Source: M0108 sp044228695 (GTDB taxonomy: Bacteria > Pseudomonadota > Gammaproteobacteria > Chromatiales > Chromatiaceae). Taken from it: 64,000 nucleotides of DNA. The notes below the pieces were generated by a model. That model saw nothing but the letters and a program-made list of their open reading frames with translations, searched no databases and was not told the DNA's origin. Made by a program: the position numbers and the translations under genes. Location of the stretch: contig JBGAUK010000007.1 in assembly GCA_044228695.1 (NCBI GenBank), positions 16,497-80,496 on the forward strand, read 5' to 3'. Shown here in pieces: positions 1-8,022 of the stretch. The number at the start of each line of letters is the position of its first letter. The stretch's first letter is position 1.

Positions 1-1893
1 CTGGGGTTCGGCATCCTCCTGTTCTTCTGGGCCTGCGCGGGCCAGGCCGGCGCCGCCGGGCTCGAGGCCAGCGTGGATCGCACCCGCCTGGTCGAGGGGG
101 AATCCTTGCTCCTGACCCTCTCGGGTCCTGGCGATGTCTGGGGTACGCCGGATACCGCGCCCCTCACCCGGGATTTCGGGGTCCAGAATCAGGGCCAGGG
201 CACCAGCACGGTCATGACCAACGGCCGGGTCACCACTACCCGGGACTGGCGCCTGTTGCTGTCCCCCAAATCCGTCGGCCGGCTGACTATCCCGGCCCTC
301 AAACTGGGTGATCTGGAGAGTGCTCCGATCCCCATCGAGGTGTTGCCTGCTTCCCAGGCCGCTCAGGTGGGGGAGGTACCGGCCGCGCGGCTGGAGGCCG
401 AGCTGGATCGCGATAGCGTCTATGTGCAAGGCCAGGCGGTCTATAGCCTGCGCATCCTGCTGCGGCCCCAGGTCCAGAATGCGAGCCTGGAGGACCCCAA
501 GGCCGAGGGGGTCCAGTTTGAACGGCTGGGCGAGGATCGGGTCTCCGAGATCCAGCGTGACGGCCAGCGCTATCACCTCATCGAGCGGCGCTATGCCCTC
601 TTGCCGCAGCATAGTGGCGCGATCGAGATCCAGGCCCCGGTCTTGTCCGCCGCCGTGCCCGAGACCCGCCAGCGGGGGGGGCGGTCGGGCGCCCCCCCCG
701 CGGGTTCACCCTCCGGCCCCGGGGAGAGCCCCTTTGAGCGCTTCTTCGGCCAGGACCCCTTCGCGGACATGGATGGTCTGATCCAACGCGCCCGGCCCAT
801 TCAGGTGCGCGGTCCGACCCTGACCCTGGACGTCAAGCCCCAACCGGCCGGCGCCCCCTCGCCCTGGCTGCCCGCCGAGGATCTGCATCTGGCGGAGACC
901 TGGACCCCGGACCCGTCCCAGGCCCGGGTCGGGGAACCCCTTACCCGCACTCTGGCCATCACCGCCCAGGGCCTGAGCGCTACCCAATTCCCCGATCTGA
1001 CCAGCGCCGTCCCGGAGGGGGTCAAGCTCTACCCCGATAAGCCCAGGACCGAGACGCGGGCCGAGGGAGATACCCTGGTGGCGGTGAAGGAGATCAAGCA
1101 GGCCCTGGTGCCGGCGGTGGCGGGCAAGCTGATGCTGCCCGAGGTGCGGTTGGCCTGGTGGGATACCCGGGAAAATAAAGAGAAGGTGGCCGTACTGCCG
1201 GCCAGGATGCTGGAGGTCCAGGCCGCCAGCGGCCAGGTCCCGGACCCACCCAAGACAGACCGCGCCGCGCCGGTAGCGCCGGCCGCGGGGACCATCCCCA
1301 AGGCCCCAGCCTCCGTCTCCTCGCCGCCCACGGCGCCAACCGCAAGGGAGGCTTCCCCGACGGCCGTCGGCGAGCAGGCCGCGATGGCCTGGCCCCTGCC
1401 CGCCGGTTACTGGCCCTGGCTCGGTCTCGGGCTGGGCCTAGGCTGGCTGCTGACCCTCCTGCTCTGGTGGCGTGATCACCGTCACCTTCCCCGCTCCAGT
1501 CCCGTCCAGGAGACAGCGAGGGAGCGGCCAAACCCCAACCTCGCTGCTGCTCTGGAATCGGTCCGGGAGGCCTGCGATTCGGGAGATCCCCGGGCCGCCC
1601 GTACGGCCCTGCTGGCCTGGGGCCAGGCCTGCTGGCCCCATGACCCCCCGAAGCGGATCGAGACCCTCGCCGATCGGCTGGTGACTTACCCGGGGGCTGG
1701 CCTTGGCGAGGCCGCCAGCAGTCTGCGGCTGCTGGACCAAAGTCTCTATGCCCCCGGGGTCATGAGTTGGGATGGCCCCAACGCTTGGCGCTATCTCCAT
1801 CCAGCCCTGGTCGCGGTGGCGAGGGAGGCCCGGTCCGTCAGGGCGGCGGCGGACCCCTTGCCAGACCTCTATCCCAAGAGCGGCCGAGCATGA
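1..1893 (+). CDS. batD: BatD-like protein, 5' end cut by the window
   Basis: The frame is open from base 1 (630 visible residues), so the true start lies outside the window. The first ~20 residues are a hydrophobic stretch ending in AGAAG, the tail of a Sec signal peptide. After it comes the VDRTRLVEGESL segment typical of the N-terminus of BatD (aerotolerance family). A large periplasmic beta-type region follows, then a Pro/Ala-rich linker, one membrane helix near residues 470-490 (WPWLGLGLGLGWLLTLLLWW) and a cytoplasmic tail. BatD proteins are usually encoded last in bat operons beside MoxR ATPase and VWA-domain genes, which would lie upstream. The GTG at 73 is internal and should not be used as a start. 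Confidence 0.8.
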   Translation: MGFGILLFFWACAGQAGAAGLEASVDRTRLVEGESLLLTLSGPGDVWGTPDTAPLTRDFGVQNQGQGTSTVMTNGRVTTTRDWRLLLSPKSVGRLTIPALKLGDLESAPIPIEVLPASQAAQVGEVPAARLEAELDRDSVYVQGQAVYSLRILLRPQVQNASLEDPKAEGVQFERLGEDRVSEIQRDGQRYHLIERRYALLPQHSGAIEIQAPVLSAAVPETRQRGGRSGAPPAGSPSGPGESPFERFFGQDPFADMDGLIQRARPIQVRGPTLTLDVKPQPAGAPSPWLPAEDLHLAETWTPDPSQARVGEPLTRTLAITAQGLSATQFPDLTSAVPEGVKLYPDKPRTETRAEGDTLVAVKEIKQALVPAVAGKLMLPEVRLAWWDTRENKEKVAVLPARMLEVQAASGQVPDPPKTDRAAPVAPAAGTIPKAPASVSSPPTAPTAREASPTAVGEQAAMAWPLPAGYWPWLGLGLGLGWLLTLLLWWRDHRHLPRSSPVQETARERPNPNLAAALESVREACDSGDPRAARTALLAWGQACWPHDPPKRIETLADRLVTYPGAGLGEAASSLRLLDQSLYAPGVMSWDGPNAWRYLHPALVAVAREARSVRAAADPLPDLYPKSGRA

Positions 1894-2111
1894 TGGTTTG
1901 TCCGGATGTAAACGTTCAGACCCCCGGCCGCATGGGTTCGGTAGCTCAAACCACTGATTCTCCGGCTCCCTCCCCCTCTGCGGGTAAGGGTTGAGGAGAG
2001 GGATCTGGAGGGTTACGTCCGGATAAGCCCGGGACCGCGACGGGTGCGAGGGTCACGGTAGGAGACATCCCTGACCGACCCCTAGCCTCCGGGGTCCTTG
2101 GCTTTATCCCC

Positions 2112-2139
2112 TTGGGAGCACGCGCTTCCGTGCTATCCT
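2112..2139 (+). promoter_or_regulatory. Candidate sigma70 promoter of rnpB
   Basis: TTGGGA (2112-2117), a 16-base spacer and TATCCT (2134-2139) lie 7 bases before the predicted 5' end of RNase P RNA. Spacing and position fit a housekeeping promoter. The assignment rests on sequence only. Confidence 0.5.
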
Positions 2140-2146
2140 GAAATCA

Positions 2147-2521
2147 GGGAGTCGGCCGGACAGTCGCTGCTCGCTCGCCTTGGCGCGCGAGGGGAGGAAA
2201 GTCCGGGCTCCACAGGGCAGGGTGCCAGGTAACGCCTGGGGGGCGCGAGCCCACGGCAAGTGCCACAGAAAAGATACCGCCTCTATCCGCCTTGGCGGAT
2301 CGGTAAGGGTGAAATGGTGCGGTAAGAGCGCACCGCGCCGACGGCAACGCCGGTGGCAGGGTAAACCCCACCCGGAGCAAGACCAAATAGGGGGACGAGC
2401 GGCTGCGTGCCGCAACGTGCGGCCCGTGCGTGTCCCCGGGTAGGTCGCTGGAGGCCTGCGGTGACGCAGGTCCTAGACGAATGACTGTCCACGACAGAAC
2501 CCGGCTTACAGGCCGACTCCC
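2147..2521 (+). ncRNA. rnpB: RNase P RNA, bacterial type A
   Basis: This is the catalytic RNA of RNase P, which matures the 5' ends of tRNAs. The conserved core is readable: GAGGGGAGGAAAGTCCGGGC near 2188, CAGGGTGCCAGGTAACGCC near 2218, GGTAAGAGCGCACCG near 2320, GGTAAACCCCACCCGGAGCA near 2360 and ATGACTGTCCACGACAGAAC near 2481. The ends were set by pairing GGGAGTCGGCC (2147-2157) with GGCCGACTCCC (2511-2521), the closing helix. Length is about 375 nt, normal for type A. A short ORF inside it is a chance reading frame. Confidence 0.95.
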
Positions 2522-2548
2522 TCCTCATTTCCCGCCTTGATGTCGCGT

Positions 2549-2578
2549 CCCGGGGCCAGTACTTTCGGCTGCCCCGGG
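2549..2578 (+). terminator. GC-rich hairpin after rnpB, possible terminator
   Basis: CCCGGGGC (2549-2556) pairs with GCCCCGGG (2571-2578) across a 14-base loop, 28 bases after rnpB. No T-tract follows, so it could be a Rho-independent-like stop, a 3' processing barrier, or chance in GC-rich DNA. Confidence 0.25.
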
Positions 2579-2918
2579 GCCCGTGGCCGGCTTCGTCTCG
2601 CCGCGTTGGCAGGCCCCGGCCCCTTTCCCCGCCACTCTCCAGAAGCCCCAGGAACCGGGCTTACCCCAGGCGCGGGTATCCCCCACCAAACATTGCCTCC
2701 TTACACTTTGTCTTGTGGTGAACAAGACTTGCTATTCAATAAGATGAGTCCATAAATCTCATCTATTGCCTTAGCCTTGCCGGGGCCGGTCCCTGGGGGA
2801 TCGCCCGGGCCACCATCAGCATCCCATTGATAATTCGCAGTTCTTGTCTGAATGGTGACCTTAGGGTCAAGAAGTGCCCTAACTTGCTGACAGGCTAGAG
2901 GAAAAATGTGATTGTCGC
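2579..2918. other. Gene-free stretch between rnpB and the mraZ promoter
   Basis: No convincing ORF is seen here. It holds two adjacent AT-rich hairpins: GTCTTGT/ACAAGAC (2710-2728, 5-base loop) and AGATGAG/CTCATCT (2742-2764, 9-base loop). There is also a short inverted repeat TGACC/GGTCA near 2857. Base composition drops well below that of the flanking genes. Confidence 0.5.
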
Positions 2919-2947
2919 TTGACGAGGGGGGCGCCGTTGCCTAGTAT
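2919..2947 (+). promoter_or_regulatory. Sigma70 promoter of the dcw cluster (Pmra)
   Basis: TTGACG (2919-2924), a 17-base spacer and TAGTAT (2942-2947) form a near-consensus promoter about 60 bases before mraZ. It is the only strong promoter seen ahead of the 16-gene division and wall cluster, so it probably drives most of it. It abuts the MraZ boxes. Confidence 0.75.
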
Positions 2948-2983
2948 GAGGATGAAAGTGGAATGAAGTGGAATAAAAGGGAG
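2948..2983 (+). promoter_or_regulatory. MraZ operator: tandem boxes with 10-base period
   Basis: Direct repeats at exact 10-base steps: GTGGAA at 2958 and 2968, the weaker AGGGAG at 2978, and perhaps GAGGAT at 2948. Known MraZ operators are three or four purine-rich TGGGN/GTGG-type repeats with a 10-base period just downstream of the mra promoter. MraZ binds them as a ring and represses its own operon. Here the boxes start right after the -10 element and cover the expected start site, consistent with autorepression. Confidence 0.75.
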
Positions 2984-3009
2984 TAATTTCGCCATAACGG
3001 GGGGCGGCT

Positions 3010-3465
3010 GTGTTTCGCGGGGTTTCAACCCTTAGTCTGGATCCCAAGGGCCGGCTGGCCATGCCTGCTCGTTATCGCGAGCAACTCCAGGCTTGTTGCG
3101 CCGCGCATTTGGTGGTCACGATCGACCCTGATCGTTGTCTCCTGATCTACCCGGAACCCAACTGGAAGGAGATCGAGCGCAAGCTGGAGAAGCTGCCTTC
3201 CTTTAATCCCACGGCGCGGAAATTACAGCGGCTCTACATAGGCCATGCCCATGACGTGGACATGGATGCCCAGGGCCGGCTGCAATTGCCAACCGAATTA
3301 CGCCAGTTCGCTAATCTGGACAAACGGGTGGCCTTGGTCGGGCAAAGCAATAAGTTTGAACTGTGGGACGAGGACACCTGGGTGGCGCGCCGTGATCAAT
3401 GGTTGAACGAAGAGGACCTGGCCCAACTCGAGTCCTCGCCCGAATTTGCGTCCCTTTCCATTTAA
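3010..3465 (+). CDS. mraZ: MraZ transcriptional regulator
   Basis: A 151-residue protein of normal family length and first gene of the dcw cluster. It has two SpoVT/AbrB-like halves, each with the DxxxR signature: DPKGRLAMP at residues 11-19 and DAQGRLQLP near residue 85. MraZ is a DNA-binding ring protein that represses its own operon. The matching repeats lie about 30-60 bases upstream. Translation starts at GTG 3010, giving the typical MFRG N-terminus, with only a weak ribosome binding site (GGGGGGCGG). Confidence 0.95.
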   Translation: MFRGVSTLSLDPKGRLAMPARYREQLQACCAAHLVVTIDPDRCLLIYPEPNWKEIERKLEKLPSFNPTARKLQRLYIGHAHDVDMDAQGRLQLPTELRQFANLDKRVALVGQSNKFELWDEDTWVARRDQWLNEEDLAQLESSPEFASLSI

Positions 3466-3481
3466 TCCCTTTCTAAATCTC

Positions 3482-4414
3482 ATGGCCATTCATGGGCATA
3501 GGCCCGTTTTGCTGGAGGAGAGCTTGGAGGCCCTGGCGATTCGTCCCGATGGGATCTATCTCGACGGCACTTTTGGCCGGGGCGGCCATGCGCGCGCTCT
3601 GCTGGCCAGGCTGGGGGCCAGCGGACGCCTGCTCGTCCTGGATCGGGACCCGGAGGCGGTGGCCGTCGCGCGCGCCCTGGCGGACCAGGACCCGCGTCTG
3701 ATGGTCGAACAGGCCCCCTTCTCCGCGGCGGCGGCGGTCGCCCGGCGTCAGGGTCTGCTGGGCGCCATCAATGGCCTCCTGCTGGACATCGGTGTCTCCT
3801 CCCCCCAGTTGGACGAGGCCGGGCGCGGCTTCAGTTTTACCGCCGCAGGCCCGCTGGATATGCGCATGGACAACAGCGCCGGCGAGACGGCCGCTCAGTG
3901 GCTGGCGCGGGCCAAGGAGATGGAGATCGCCCAGGTCCTCCATGAGTTTGGCGAAGAGCGTTTCAGCCGCCGCATCGCCCGCGCTCTGGTCGCCGCCCGG
4001 GCCGAGGCCCCCATCCTGACCACCCAGCACTTGGCGAGCCTGGTGGCCGCGGCCGCCCCGACCCGCGAGCCGGGCAAGCACCCGGCGACCCGGACCTTCC
4101 AGGCCATCCGCATCCAGGTCAACCGCGAACTCGAAGAACTGCGGCTCTGCCTGGCCGGGGCCAGGGACCTATTGGCCCTGGGTGGGCGCCTCGTGATCAT
4201 CAGCTTTCATTCCCTGGAGGACCGTATCGTTAAGCGCTTCATTCGCGACGAGGCCAGGGGCCAACAATTTCCCCGGGGCGTTCCGGTCCGAGCCCAGGAG
4301 ACCCAGTCCTGGCTGCGCCCGATAGGCAAGGCGGTCCATGCCTCACCAGCCGAGGTCGCGGCGAATCCGAGGGCGCGCAGTGCCGTGATGCGGGTCGCGG
4401 AGCGCCTGGCATGA
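3482..4414 (+). CDS. rsmH: 16S rRNA m4C1402 methyltransferase RsmH
   Basis: The SAM-dependent enzyme methylates N4 of C1402 in 16S rRNA (older name MraW). The ATG at 3482 gives MAIHGHRPVLLEESLEAL, matching the family N-terminus. The open frame extends to a TTG at 3446 inside mraZ, which is less likely. The protein is 310 residues. The SAM-binding DGTFGRGGHARAL lies near residues 28-40 and the GLLLDIGVSSPQLDEAGRGF block follows near residue 100. The stop overlaps the ftsL start as ATGA, indicating translational coupling. Confidence 0.95.
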   Translation: MAIHGHRPVLLEESLEALAIRPDGIYLDGTFGRGGHARALLARLGASGRLLVLDRDPEAVAVARALADQDPRLMVEQAPFSAAAAVARRQGLLGAINGLLLDIGVSSPQLDEAGRGFSFTAAGPLDMRMDNSAGETAAQWLARAKEMEIAQVLHEFGEERFSRRIARALVAARAEAPILTTQHLASLVAAAAPTREPGKHPATRTFQAIRIQVNRELEELRLCLAGARDLLALGGRLVIISFHSLEDRIVKRFIRDEARGQQFPRGVPVRAQETQSWLRPIGKAVHASPAEVAANPRARSAVMRVAERLA

Positions 4415-4701
4415 CCATGCGGGATCTGATCTTGGTTGCCCTGCTCGGCATGGCCGTCGTGGCCTCCGGGGTCGGGGTTGTTTACGCCAAATATCAAACA
4501 CGAATCGAATTCATTGCGTTGCAGTCGCTCACCAAGGAAGTCCAGGGGCTGGAGGAGGAGTGGGGCGTGCTGCGGCTCGAGGAGGCGGCGCTTGGGACCC
4601 ACCCACGGGTGGAGACGGCGGCGCGGACGCGGCTGGATATGTTTATGCCGCGGGGGGTGGATGTCAGGACCATTGGGGGATTGGGTCATGTTCGGCACTG
4701 A
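4411..4701 (+). CDS. ftsL: Cell division protein FtsL
   Basis: A 96-residue bitopic protein with a short cytoplasmic N-terminus, one membrane helix (about residues 5-24) and a periplasmic coiled-coil segment (EFIALQSLTKEVQGLEEEWG). FtsL acts with FtsB and FtsQ in the divisome to activate FtsW-FtsI. Sequence identity in this family is low, so the call rests on size, topology and the fixed position between rsmH and ftsI. It overlaps rsmH by 4 bases and ftsI by 14. Confidence 0.9.
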   Translation: MTMRDLILVALLGMAVVASGVGVVYAKYQTRIEFIALQSLTKEVQGLEEEWGVLRLEEAALGTHPRVETAARTRLDMFMPRGVDVRTIGGLGHVRH

Positions 4702-6448
4702 CTTGGTGAGGCGCAAACGCGACAGGAGCGGCAAGGGCCTCGCCTTTAATTTCAACCGGCGCAGCCTGGTGCTGCTGGGGTTTTTGGGCGCCTTGCTGGT
4801 GGCGGTGGTGGTGAGTGCCTTCCAGCGCCAGGTCCTGGAGCGGGAATTTCTGCGCGAGGAGGGCGAGGCCCGCTATCTCCGTGACTGGGAGATACCGGCG
4901 CGGCGCGGCATGATCCTGGACCGCAACGGCGAGCCCCTGGCGGTGAGTTCTCCCGTCGCCAGCGTCTGGACGGACCCCCGCAAGATGAAGGACTACCCCG
5001 AGGCCATGGGGGAGTTGGCGGATGCCATGGGGATCGCCAGGAAGGACCTGAAGCAGCGGGTCGCGGACCGCCAGACCAAGGGCTTTATCTACCTCAAGCG
5101 GCGCATCGATCCCGATCAGGCTCAGGATGTGGAGCGGATCAAGGCGCAGTACCAGATCCACGAACTCGGCATGGAGACCGAGTACAAGCGCTTCTATCCG
5201 GGCGGGGAGATCTTCGGCCACATCATCGGCTTCACCGATGTGGACGATAAGGGTATCGAGGGCATGGAGCTGGCCTTCAACGGCTGGCTGGGCGCCGAGC
5301 CCGGGCTGAGGCGGGTTATCAAGGACGGGCGCCAGCAACTGGTCGCCGAGGTGGAGCGGGTCCGCCCGCCGCGCCATGGCAAGGACCTGGAGCTGAGCAT
5401 CGACCGCCGCTTGCAATACCTTGCCTATCGGGAGCTGGTGCGCACGGTCCGGGAGCATAAGGCCAAGTCCGCCTCGGCGGTGGTGCTGGATGTCCGTACC
5501 GGGGAGGTGCTGGCCATGGTGAACCAGCCGGCCTACAACCCCAATGGCGATAAAGATGGGGACCAGAGTACCCGCCGCAACCGCGCCGTGACCGATGTCA
5601 TGGAGCCGGGCTCCACCATCAAGCCCTTCGTCGTCGCCGCCGCCCTGGAACAGGGCCTGGTGACCCCAACCACGCCCATCGATACCAGTCCCGGCTCCCT
5701 CGCCGTAGGCAGCAATACCGTCAAGGATATCCACAACTACGGGCGCCTGGACACCACCTCCGTGATCACCAAGTCCAGCAATGTTGGCGTCGTCAAGATG
5801 GCCCTGCGTATGAAGCGCGAGAGCCTCTGGAACCTGTACGACAAGGTGGGTTTCGGCAAGGCCACGGGGATCCAGTTCCCGGGCGAGGAGACCGGCCGCT
5901 TCCGCAACTACAAGCGCTGGTCCGATTTCGAGTATGCCACCCAGGCCTTCGGTTATGGGCTCTCGGTCACGCCCCTGCAACTGGCCCGGGCCTACTCGGT
6001 GCTGGCCGCCGATGGCGTGCTGCGGCCAATGAGCCTGCTCAAGGTGGACCAGGCCCCGGCGGGTGAGCAGGTGTTGAGTGTCAAGACGGCGCAACAGGTC
6101 CGCGCCATGATGGAGACGGTGGTCTCCCCGAAGGGCACCGCCAAACAGGCCATGATCGAGGGCTATGGCGTTGCCGGTAAGACGGGCACGGCCAAGAAGT
6201 CCTCCGGCCGGCGGGGTTATGCCGCCGGGCGCTATCAGGCAGTCTTCGCCGGCATGGCCCCGGCTAAGGATCCGCGATTCGTCCTGGTGGTCATGGTCGA
6301 TGAACCGAGCGCCGGCAAGTACTATGGCGGCCTGGTGGCGGCCCCCGCCTTCGCCCGGATCATGCAGGGCGCCCTGCGCCTCTTCAATGTGCCGCCGGAC
6401 CATCCGGAGGTGAAGATGCTGATGGCCAGCACGGATACGGCTCGATGA
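4688..6448 (+). CDS. ftsI: Septal peptidoglycan transpeptidase FtsI (PBP3)
   Basis: A 586-residue class B penicillin-binding protein that crosslinks septal peptidoglycan. One membrane helix lies at residues 26-45, followed by the PBP dimerisation domain and the transpeptidase domain. All three active-site motifs are present: S309-T-I-K312, S363-S-N365 and K498-T-G500. The start is ATG 4688, which gives MFGTDLVRRK just before the anchor. An open frame reaching further upstream only reads through ftsL in another frame. It overlaps the ends of ftsL and murE. Confidence 0.96.
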   Translation: MFGTDLVRRKRDRSGKGLAFNFNRRSLVLLGFLGALLVAVVVSAFQRQVLEREFLREEGEARYLRDWEIPARRGMILDRNGEPLAVSSPVASVWTDPRKMKDYPEAMGELADAMGIARKDLKQRVADRQTKGFIYLKRRIDPDQAQDVERIKAQYQIHELGMETEYKRFYPGGEIFGHIIGFTDVDDKGIEGMELAFNGWLGAEPGLRRVIKDGRQQLVAEVERVRPPRHGKDLELSIDRRLQYLAYRELVRTVREHKAKSASAVVLDVRTGEVLAMVNQPAYNPNGDKDGDQSTRRNRAVTDVMEPGSTIKPFVVAAALEQGLVTPTTPIDTSPGSLAVGSNTVKDIHNYGRLDTTSVITKSSNVGVVKMALRMKRESLWNLYDKVGFGKATGIQFPGEETGRFRNYKRWSDFEYATQAFGYGLSVTPLQLARAYSVLAADGVLRPMSLLKVDQAPAGEQVLSVKTAQQVRAMMETVVSPKGTAKQAMIEGYGVAGKTGTAKKSSGRRGYAAGRYQAVFAGMAPAKDPRFVLVVMVDEPSAGKYYGGLVAAPAFARIMQGALRLFNVPPDHPEVKMLMASTDTAR

Positions 6449-8022
6449 TGGCGCGCCAGGGCCGAGCCCTAGCCCCACGACCCCTGTGGCGTTTGAGCGA
6501 TCTGCTCGCGGGCTTTGCCGTGGCGGACCTGGCGGCGGGCGAGGCTGTGGCTATCTCCGGTCTGGCCCTGGACAGCCGCCGTATCCAGCCGGGCTGGCTC
6601 TTTCTCGCCTGTCGGGGTGATCAGGGACATGGGCTCAACTTCGCCCCCGAGGCCCGGGCGCGGGGCGCGGCCGCTATCGCCGCCGAGCCACAGGGTCCCT
6701 GGGACGCGGTGACCCTGGCCAGCCTCGGCATCGACCTGGGCCTGCCGGTCATCCCCGTGCCGGATCTGCGTCGCCAGGCGAGCCGTTTGGCCGGCCGCTT
6801 CCTGGGCGAGCCGAGTGCCCACATTCAGGTGCTGGGCGTCACCGGCACCCCCGGCAAGACCAGCGTCACCCACTACCTGGCCCAGGCCCTGGCCGGGGAG
6901 ATCGCCTGTGGTCTGATCGGCGCTCTGGGGATCGGCTTTCCCGACGATCTGGAGCCCGCCAGCCAGGGGAACCCGGACCCGCTGAGTCTCCAGGAGACTC
7001 TGGCCTGGCTGCGCGAGCGCGGGGCCCGGGCCGTGGCCATGGAAGTTTCCTCCCATGCCCTAGACCAGGGCCGGGCGGCGGGCGTCCACTTCCGCCATGC
7101 CATCTTCACCCATTTAAGCCGGGATCATCTCGACGATCACGGCGACATGGCCAGCCATGGCTTGGCCAAGCGCAGTCTCTTCCAGGTACCTGGGCTCGAA
7201 TGGGCCATCCTCAATCTCGACGATGCCCTGAGCCCCCGCATTCTGGAGGAGCTGGCGGCGGGCGTGAAGGTTGGCGGCTATAGTCTGAATGCCGAAATGG
7301 AAGTCCCCAAGGCCTGCGAGGTCTGGGCCCGTCTGTGCGACCTCGCCCCCGCCCCCGGGGGTATGCAGCTGGAACTAGAGACCAGCGCCGGCGCGGCGAG
7401 CCTGGATCTGGGGCTGATCGGTCGCTTCAATGCCGCCAATATTATGGCCGTGCTAATCGTGCTGCTATCCCGGGGCCTGGATCTGGACCGGGCGCTACGG
7501 GCCCTGGCCAAGGTGCGCGGCGTGCCCGGGCACCTGGAGCCTTTCGGTGGGGCCGGCGCCCCCCTGGTGGTGGTGGACCATGCCCAGACCCCGGATACCC
7601 TGGAGCAGACCCTGCTCAACCTGCGTGCCCATGCCCGGGGTCGCCTGATTTGCGTCTTCGGCTGTGCGGGCGACCGGGATGCCGGCAAGCGGCCCCTCAT
7701 GGGGGCGGTGGCCGAACGCCTGGCCGACCAGGTGCTCCTCACCGATGACAACCCGCGCCGGGAGGAGGGTCATGCCATCATCGACCAGATTCTGGGCGGC
7801 ATGCAACAGCCGGCCCGGGCCGCCATCGAGCGCCGGCGCGGCATGGCCATCCGGCGCGCCATCGCCACCGCCGGCAGGGATGACGTGGTGCTGGTGGCGG
7901 GCATGGGCCACGAGACCCACCAGGACCTCGGCGACCGCCAGGTCCATTTCAGCGACCGCGCCCAGGTCCAGCAGGCCCTCGCCGAGCGGATGGGGGCTCG
8001 TTACCTGGAGGCCGCGGCATGA
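6445..8022 (+). CDS. murE: UDP-MurNAc-tripeptide synthetase MurE
   Basis: This Mur ligase adds the third amino acid to UDP-MurNAc-L-Ala-D-Glu. The DNPR motif at residues 435-438 predicts meso-diaminopimelate as substrate, as in other Gram-negatives. The EVSSHALDQGR and DHLDDHGDM blocks are normal. Two usually invariant motifs differ: the P-loop reads T133-G-T-P136-G-K-T-S where the family has GTNGKTS, and residues 379-384 read HAQTPD where YAHTPD is usual. Length is 525 residues, slightly long. It overlaps ftsI and murF by 4 bases each, so it is expressed with them. Confidence 0.93.
   Translation: MMARQGRALAPRPLWRLSDLLAGFAVADLAAGEAVAISGLALDSRRIQPGWLFLACRGDQGHGLNFAPEARARGAAAIAAEPQGPWDAVTLASLGIDLGLPVIPVPDLRRQASRLAGRFLGEPSAHIQVLGVTGTPGKTSVTHYLAQALAGEIACGLIGALGIGFPDDLEPASQGNPDPLSLQETLAWLRERGARAVAMEVSSHALDQGRAAGVHFRHAIFTHLSRDHLDDHGDMASHGLAKRSLFQVPGLEWAILNLDDALSPRILEELAAGVKVGGYSLNAEMEVPKACEVWARLCDLAPAPGGMQLELETSAGAASLDLGLIGRFNAANIMAVLIVLLSRGLDLDRALRALAKVRGVPGHLEPFGGAGAPLVVVDHAQTPDTLEQTLLNLRAHARGRLICVFGCAGDRDAGKRPLMGAVAERLADQVLLTDDNPRREEGHAIIDQILGGMQQPARAAIERRRGMAIRRAIATAGRDDVVLVAGMGHETHQDLGDRQVHFSDRAQVQQALAERMGARYLEAAA

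Noticed and set aside
2180..2443. ORFs on both strands within 2104-2528
   Set aside because: They lie in the RNase P RNA gene.
4664..6478. Long minus-strand ORF (604 codons) opposite ftsI
   Set aside because: Antisense shadow of ftsI, whose motifs and position are unambiguous; the translated product is low-complexity His/Gly/Leu-rich, typical of antisense frames in GC-rich genes.
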